Source: JAMQPK01 sp963761975 (GTDB lineage: Bacteria; Acidobacteriota; Vicinamibacteria; Vicinamibacterales; JAMQPK01). Taken from it: 64,000 nucleotides of DNA. Shown in pieces: positions 60,355-64,000 of the stretch. The stretch spans positions 558,001 to 622,000 of the forward strand of contig CAVXIR010000004.1 of the NCBI GenBank assembly GCA_963761975.1, read 5' to 3'. The notes beneath the pieces were generated by a model, which did no database searches, was not told the origin of the DNA, and saw nothing but the letters and a program-made list of their open reading frames with translations. The translations under genes were made by a program, and so were the position numbers. Position 1 is the first letter of the stretch, and the number at the start of each line of letters is the position of its first letter.

Positions 60355-62775
60355 CTAAGCGCGCGAGGAGAGAGTCACTTTCAAGCGCTCCGGCGTAAAC
60401 GGCACCTCCCGCACTCGCACGCCGGTCGCATCGAAAATCGCGTTGCCAATTGACGCAGCGGCGACTGTGATCGACACCTCACCAGCGCCGTTCGCTTCGG
60501 CTTCCATGGTGTTGATGAGCACGGTGTCTAGTTTTGGCACTTTGAAGCCGACGGGGAACGTCCGGTAGGTGCGCCAATCCACGGACGTCACCTTCTCCTC
60601 GTCCCACGTCACTTCTTCAAACAGCGCGCGGCTGAGCCCGTGCAGTGCACCGCCCTCGGCCTGATTGCGAAGGCCGTCGGGGTTGGAGATCGGGCCCGCG
60701 TCGATGGCCATCACGATGCGTTTCACGTCAACGACACCGGTGTCGAGGTGCACATCCACATCGCTGACCATGGCGCAGTAGCCGTTGTCTCCCTCGTAAA
60801 GGACGCAGGCGATGCCGCGACCGGATTGAACCCGCGGTTCGGGGTTCTGGGTGCTGCCCGCCTTCGCCACAGGCTTCGGCGAGACAGGCTCTGATGCCCG
60901 AGGAGACGGACGTGCCTGCCAACTAGCGGCTTTCGCGGCCGCCTGAACGACCCCCTTCAATCGCGGATCGCGCAGGTGGCGCAGGCGGTACTCGACCGGA
61001 TCGGCCTTCACGGCGGCAGCGAGCTCATCCATCATGCACTCGTGCGCGAATGTGTTTTGTAAACGGCTTGGCGAACGGAGCGGGCCGGTCCAGAAGGGCG
61101 ACGCCACCGTGCGCGAGAGCATACGTTCACATGTCACGATGCCCGTGCCACCCGCGACGCCGTCAACGGTGCCGGAGACATACGACGGCACCACGTTCGA
61201 CCCGTTCGCGAGCGGGCCTTTTGGTGGCGGCGCCGGCGATTGGGGAACAAACGCAGCCGGTTGGAAGCCGGCGAGAAATCCCGTCACCTGATTGCCCGGC
61301 TGCGTGTAGCCGGGCCGCCCGCCACGCAGCGGCGACCATGCTTCGTAGTCCCACGCCAGGATGTTGCCGGCGCGGTCGAGGCCGACCCGCTGATCGACGA
61401 CGAACGCGAGGCCGAAATTCTCGTGCACCATCTCGTCTTTGCGGGAGAGCTGCACGCGCACGGGACGGCCGACGGCCTGTGACAGCAGCGCCGCATCGTA
61501 TGACACCGTATCGGCGCCGTTGATGCCGTAACAGCCAGAGCCACGGGTGTAGATCACCTTCACCTGTTCCGGTTTCATGCCGAGCAGCATGGCGCAGCTG
61601 TCGCGCTGCGGATAGACGCCTTGCGTGGGCGACCAGACGGTGGCGCTATCCGCCTTCACATCGGCCACAGCACACGAGGCGCCGACGGATCCGTGCATGT
61701 GATACGGATGCAGGTAGGTTGAGCGCACGACCTGCGCGGCCGATCCGAGCGTCGCCTCGACGTCTTTCGAATCCACGAGCAGTACGTCGCGACTCGGCGC
61801 CTTGCGCATGTGATCGTAGAACGTGGCTTGCGCCGGGAGCGCGGGGCCGGGCTTCCAGGTCACTTTCAACCGGTTCACTGCCTGAACGGCCTGCCACTGC
61901 TTTTCGCACACGACGCCGATGAAGTCCTTCTTGACGACCACCTTGATGAAACCCGGCATGCTGCTGACCGAGCTTTCGTCGACACTCACGACCGTCGCGC
62001 CGACCGTCGGCGGACGGACGACGCGGCCGTGCACCATGCCGGGCACGCGCATGTTGTGCACATACGGGTAGGTCCCGGTCACCATCGCCGGCAGGTCGAG
62101 GCGCTTGACGGGGTTCCCGAGTATGGTCCACTCGCGAGGCGGCTTGCGCTTCGCGTTTGTGTTCAACGTGAGATTGAATTTCCTGTCGCCGATCAACTGT
62201 CCATAGGGGATCGTCCTCGACCCATCGCTGACCACGCCGTTGCCAGCGGTGAGCCGCTCGACGGGAACACTCCACTGCTTCGCCGCCATCTGCAGCAGTG
62301 CCTCGCGGGCAGTAGCCGCAGCGAGAGCCAGGTTGCTGTGATTGAAATTCTGCGGATGCGATTGTGCACCCGAGGTGACGCCCTGGTCGGGCGTGGTGCC
62401 GGTGACGCATTCAATCAGCTTGACCCGATCGACCTGGACGCAGAGCTCTTCGGCGACGAGCTGCGTCTGGGCCGTGAACAGTCCCTGCCCCATCTCGCAC
62501 TTGCCCGTATAGGCGGTGACGATTCCGTCGGCGCCGATCGACAACCAGCCATCAACCTCCTTGGACGGATTGCCCACCAACGTTGCGACCGCTTGTCCGA
62601 ATAGATCGGACGGCGTCAGCGCGAACGACACCACGAGCGCGCCCGTGCCTTTCAACATCGCCCGCCGGGACACGCGCACATCCCTAATCCCCGCCTCAGC
62701 GCAGCCCGGCGGGCGCGCCGAAGCCTTTGGCGAAGGCGGGGCCAATCCCAAATCCCCACGAGGGCGGCTCGTCAT
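60355..62775 (-). CDS. Mo-cofactor-binding subunit, isoquinoline 1-oxidoreductase (IorB)-like
   Basis: ATG 62775 overlaps the TGA of the [2Fe-2S] gene (ATGA), giving 806 residues. A leader 'VSRRAMLKGTGALVVSFAL' is of the Tat type but is preceded by a Pro/Ala-rich stretch encoded by repeat DNA. Family features are 'GKCEMGQGLFTAQTQLVAEE', 'RGSGCYGINGADTVSYDAALL' in family form, 'FAHECMMDELA', and the catalytic Glu in 'NGAGEVSITVAAASIGNAI'. IorB-like enzymes hydroxylate N-heterocycles or aldehydes and reduce cytochromes. A further repeat-derived stretch is translated near residue 640 ('SEPVSPKPVAKAGS'). Confidence 0.88.
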   Translation of the reverse strand: MTSRPRGDLGLAPPSPKASARPPGCAEAGIRDVRVSRRAMLKGTGALVVSFALTPSDLFGQAVATLVGNPSKEVDGWLSIGADGIVTAYTGKCEMGQGLFTAQTQLVAEELCVQVDRVKLIECVTGTTPDQGVTSGAQSHPQNFNHSNLALAAATAREALLQMAAKQWSVPVERLTAGNGVVSDGSRTIPYGQLIGDRKFNLTLNTNAKRKPPREWTILGNPVKRLDLPAMVTGTYPYVHNMRVPGMVHGRVVRPPTVGATVVSVDESSVSSMPGFIKVVVKKDFIGVVCEKQWQAVQAVNRLKVTWKPGPALPAQATFYDHMRKAPSRDVLLVDSKDVEATLGSAAQVVRSTYLHPYHMHGSVGASCAVADVKADSATVWSPTQGVYPQRDSCAMLLGMKPEQVKVIYTRGSGCYGINGADTVSYDAALLSQAVGRPVRVQLSRKDEMVHENFGLAFVVDQRVGLDRAGNILAWDYEAWSPLRGGRPGYTQPGNQVTGFLAGFQPAAFVPQSPAPPPKGPLANGSNVVPSYVSGTVDGVAGGTGIVTCERMLSRTVASPFWTGPLRSPSRLQNTFAHECMMDELAAAVKADPVEYRLRHLRDPRLKGVVQAAAKAASWQARPSPRASEPVSPKPVAKAGSTQNPEPRVQSGRGIACVLYEGDNGYCAMVSDVDVHLDTGVVDVKRIVMAIDAGPISNPDGLRNQAEGGALHGLSRALFEEVTWDEEKVTSVDWRTYRTFPVGFKVPKLDTVLINTMEAEANGAGEVSITVAAASIGNAIFDATGVRVREVPFTPERLKVTLSSRA

Positions 62776-63236
62776 GCCGCACCTCCGTTCGCGTAACGCT
62801 TGATGGCGGCGATCATGCGCGCGTGCCCAAAACAGCGGCACAGCACGCCAGAGAGCGCCTGCTCGATCTGTTGGTCTGTTGGTTTGGGTGTGCGATCAAC
62901 GAGCGCTTTGGCGGCGAGGATGACACCGCTCAAACAGAATCCGCACTGTGCTGCCTGCTCATCGATGAACGCCCGCTGAATCGGATGCGGTTTGTCTGGT
63001 GTACCCAACCCTTCGAGCGTCGTGATCTCCGCGCCGGCGACGGTCTTCACTGGCGTGATGCACGAGCGGATCGCCTGACCCTTGACGATAACCGTGCAGG
63101 CACCGCACTGTCCGAGGCCGCAGCCGAATTTCGGCCCGTTCAGCGCGAGCTCGTCGCTCAAGACATACAGCAGCGGCGTCGACTCGTCGACGTCGACGGT
63201 CGCGGCGCGGCCGTTTACGCGAAGGTTGATGGGCAT
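62772..63236 (-). CDS. [2Fe-2S] subunit of a Mo-hydroxylase, IorA-like
   Basis: The 154-residue protein has both clusters: 'FGCGLGQCGACTVIV' and 'CITP', then 'CGFCLSG' and 'CRCFGH'. Length is typical for IorA. It has no signal peptide, unlike the other Fe-S subunit at 59492; export of the complex would rely on the leader of its large partner, whose ATG overlaps its stop. Confidence 0.93.
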   Translation of the reverse strand: MPINLRVNGRAATVDVDESTPLLYVLSDELALNGPKFGCGLGQCGACTVIVKGQAIRSCITPVKTVAGAEITTLEGLGTPDKPHPIQRAFIDEQAAQCGFCLSGVILAAKALVDRTPKPTDQQIEQALSGVLCRCFGHARMIAAIKRYANGGAA

Positions 63237-63336
63237 GGGCTACTCGCTACAATGGTGTCAGGGCAGAGGGCAGATGGATGATGGCAGAGAGTACTACTGC
63301 CATCTGCCATTTGCCATCGGCCATAACACCCGCTCG

Positions 63337-64000
63337 TTATTTTCTGACCAGCTTCCTCACGTTCGCCCCGTTCACTTCCCCGATGTAGATCGCGTTCCTG
63401 GAGTCAACCGTGACAGCGGTTGCGTTGCGGAGGCCCTCGACCTTATCCACGATCTTGCCGTCTTTCGTATTCATGATGTACAGACAGTTGGCCTCCGTGC
63501 CGTCGACGACATAGAGCAGATCGCCTTTGACGAACACGCCCCACGGCGTGCCGAGATGGGTCCACTCCTGAAGAAACTTCCCGCTCTGGTCAAACATCTG
63601 CACGCGCTTGTTCCGGCGGTCGCCGACGTACAGACGGCCTCGTGAATCAATCGCAATACTATGGGGCTCGTCGAATTTGCCCGGCTCTGTGCCCTTGCCG
63701 CCCCACCAGGTGACGAACTTGCCGTCTTTCGAGTACTTCACGACGCGCGTATTGGTGCTCTCGCCGTCGGCAATGAAGATATCCCCATTTTTCGCGATGA
63801 CCAGATCGGCTACGCCGTTGAAGGCATCGCGCGACTCGTTTTCGCCGATGACGCCCTTCTGCCCCAGGGTCATCAGCAGCTTGCCTTCGGGGCTGAACTT
63901 GAAGACCTGATGATCGCCACGGTCCGTGACCCACACATTTCCCTCGTGATCGGTGCGCAGGAAATGCGTGGTCTTGAACATGCCCTGTCCCCAGGCACGC
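63337..64000 (-). CDS. NHL-repeat protein, partial (N-terminus beyond the window)
   Basis: At least 220 residues of an NHL propeller are visible, with units such as 'GNVWVTDRGDHQVFKFSPEGKL', 'NGDIFIADGESTNTRVVKYS' and 'FDEPHSIAIDSRGRLYVGD' (each a separate blade). The frame continues past 64000, so the ATG at 63981 is not the real start. It is related to the NHL protein at 20722 but differs in sequence. Gene order suggests it is cotranscribed with the Mo-hydroxylase genes downstream. Confidence 0.8.
   Translation of the reverse strand, partial: RAWGQGMFKTTHFLRTDHEGNVWVTDRGDHQVFKFSPEGKLLMTLGQKGVIGENESRDAFNGVADLVIAKNGDIFIADGESTNTRVVKYSKDGKFVTWWGGKGTEPGKFDEPHSIAIDSRGRLYVGDRRNKRVQMFDQSGKFLQEWTHLGTPWGVFVKGDLLYVVDGTEANCLYIMNTKDGKIVDKVEGLRNATAVTVDSRNAIYIGEVNGANVRKLVRK

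Noticed and set aside
1..64000. CRISPR arrays, rRNA or tRNA genes
   Set aside because: No regularly spaced direct repeats and no cloverleaf or rRNA-like stretch was seen by eye in the gaps; the repeats found are palindromic or low-complexity. A tRNA or Rfam scan would settle it.

Overview
The window looks like chromosomal DNA of a high-GC Gram-negative bacterium, most likely an acidobacterium of the Vicinamibacteria type. The evidence is the gene families, not a database search: a VWFA-related protein of the acidobacterial kind, a Ser/Thr kinase fused to a TolB-like propeller, very large TonB-dependent receptors with an N-terminal carboxypeptidase-regulatory-like domain, PQQ dehydrogenases paired with cytochromes c, a DUF1552 protein beside a DUF1587/1592/1588/1585-type cytochrome, and two Mo/Fe-S hydroxylase pairs.

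Region 1 (1-6410) is the most striking. It is one compact plus-strand operon: the tail of a probable beta-grasp ubiquitin-like protein, a JAMM/MPN metalloprotease with a CxxC...C insertion, an ARC/Mpa-type proteasomal AAA ATPase, a divergent Dop-like protein, a Pup-like modifier ending in Gly-Gly-Gln, and a PafA-like ligase. No 20S proteasome subunits lie in the window. The Dop-like reading frame runs without a stop into the Pup-like sequence, and a separate Shine-Dalgarno/ATG sits in another frame.

Region 2 (6.4-13.9 kb) holds a translationally coupled TPR/VWFA pair, a patch of decayed genes (truncated amidase, VapC remnant, unknown fragment), a cytochrome-PQQ dehydrogenase, two hypothetical genes and a NUDIX hydrolase. 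Region 3 (14-22.4 kb) holds the Ser/Thr kinase-propeller protein, a small exported protein, a frameshifted TonB-dependent receptor, an NHL-repeat protein and RfbC. Region 4 (22.5-29.7 kb) is an addB-addA pair for double-strand-break processing, peppered with in-frame dispersed repeats.

Region 5 (29.8-32.2 kb) is a second striking locus: a four-helix SLATT-like membrane protein, a RyR-domain protein and a TIR-domain membrane protein packed within 2.4 kb. It looks like a nucleotide-signalling conflict/defence module. It is followed by LysM/BON, dodecin and DUF937 genes and a frameshifted IS110-family transposase between inverted repeats.

Region 6 (35.5-64 kb) holds a PAS hybrid histidine kinase, a metallo-beta-lactamase-fold protein, a cytochrome c / PQQ dehydrogenase / ThuA cluster (dehydrogenase frameshifted twice), xylB-xylA with a lipoprotein, a propeller-type histidine kinase with a LuxR-type regulator, the DUF1552/DUF1592 pair, an intact TonB-dependent receptor, two [2Fe-2S]/Mo-hydroxylase pairs and a partial NHL-repeat gene. 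Together these suggest an oligotrophic degrader of sugars and organic matter that oxidises substrates in the periplasm and passes electrons to cytochromes.

Short palindromic and low-complexity repeats occur throughout, several inside coding sequence without breaking frame. At least five frameshifts occur in otherwise well-conserved genes. Some may be assembly indels, and this matters when reading the Pup locus.
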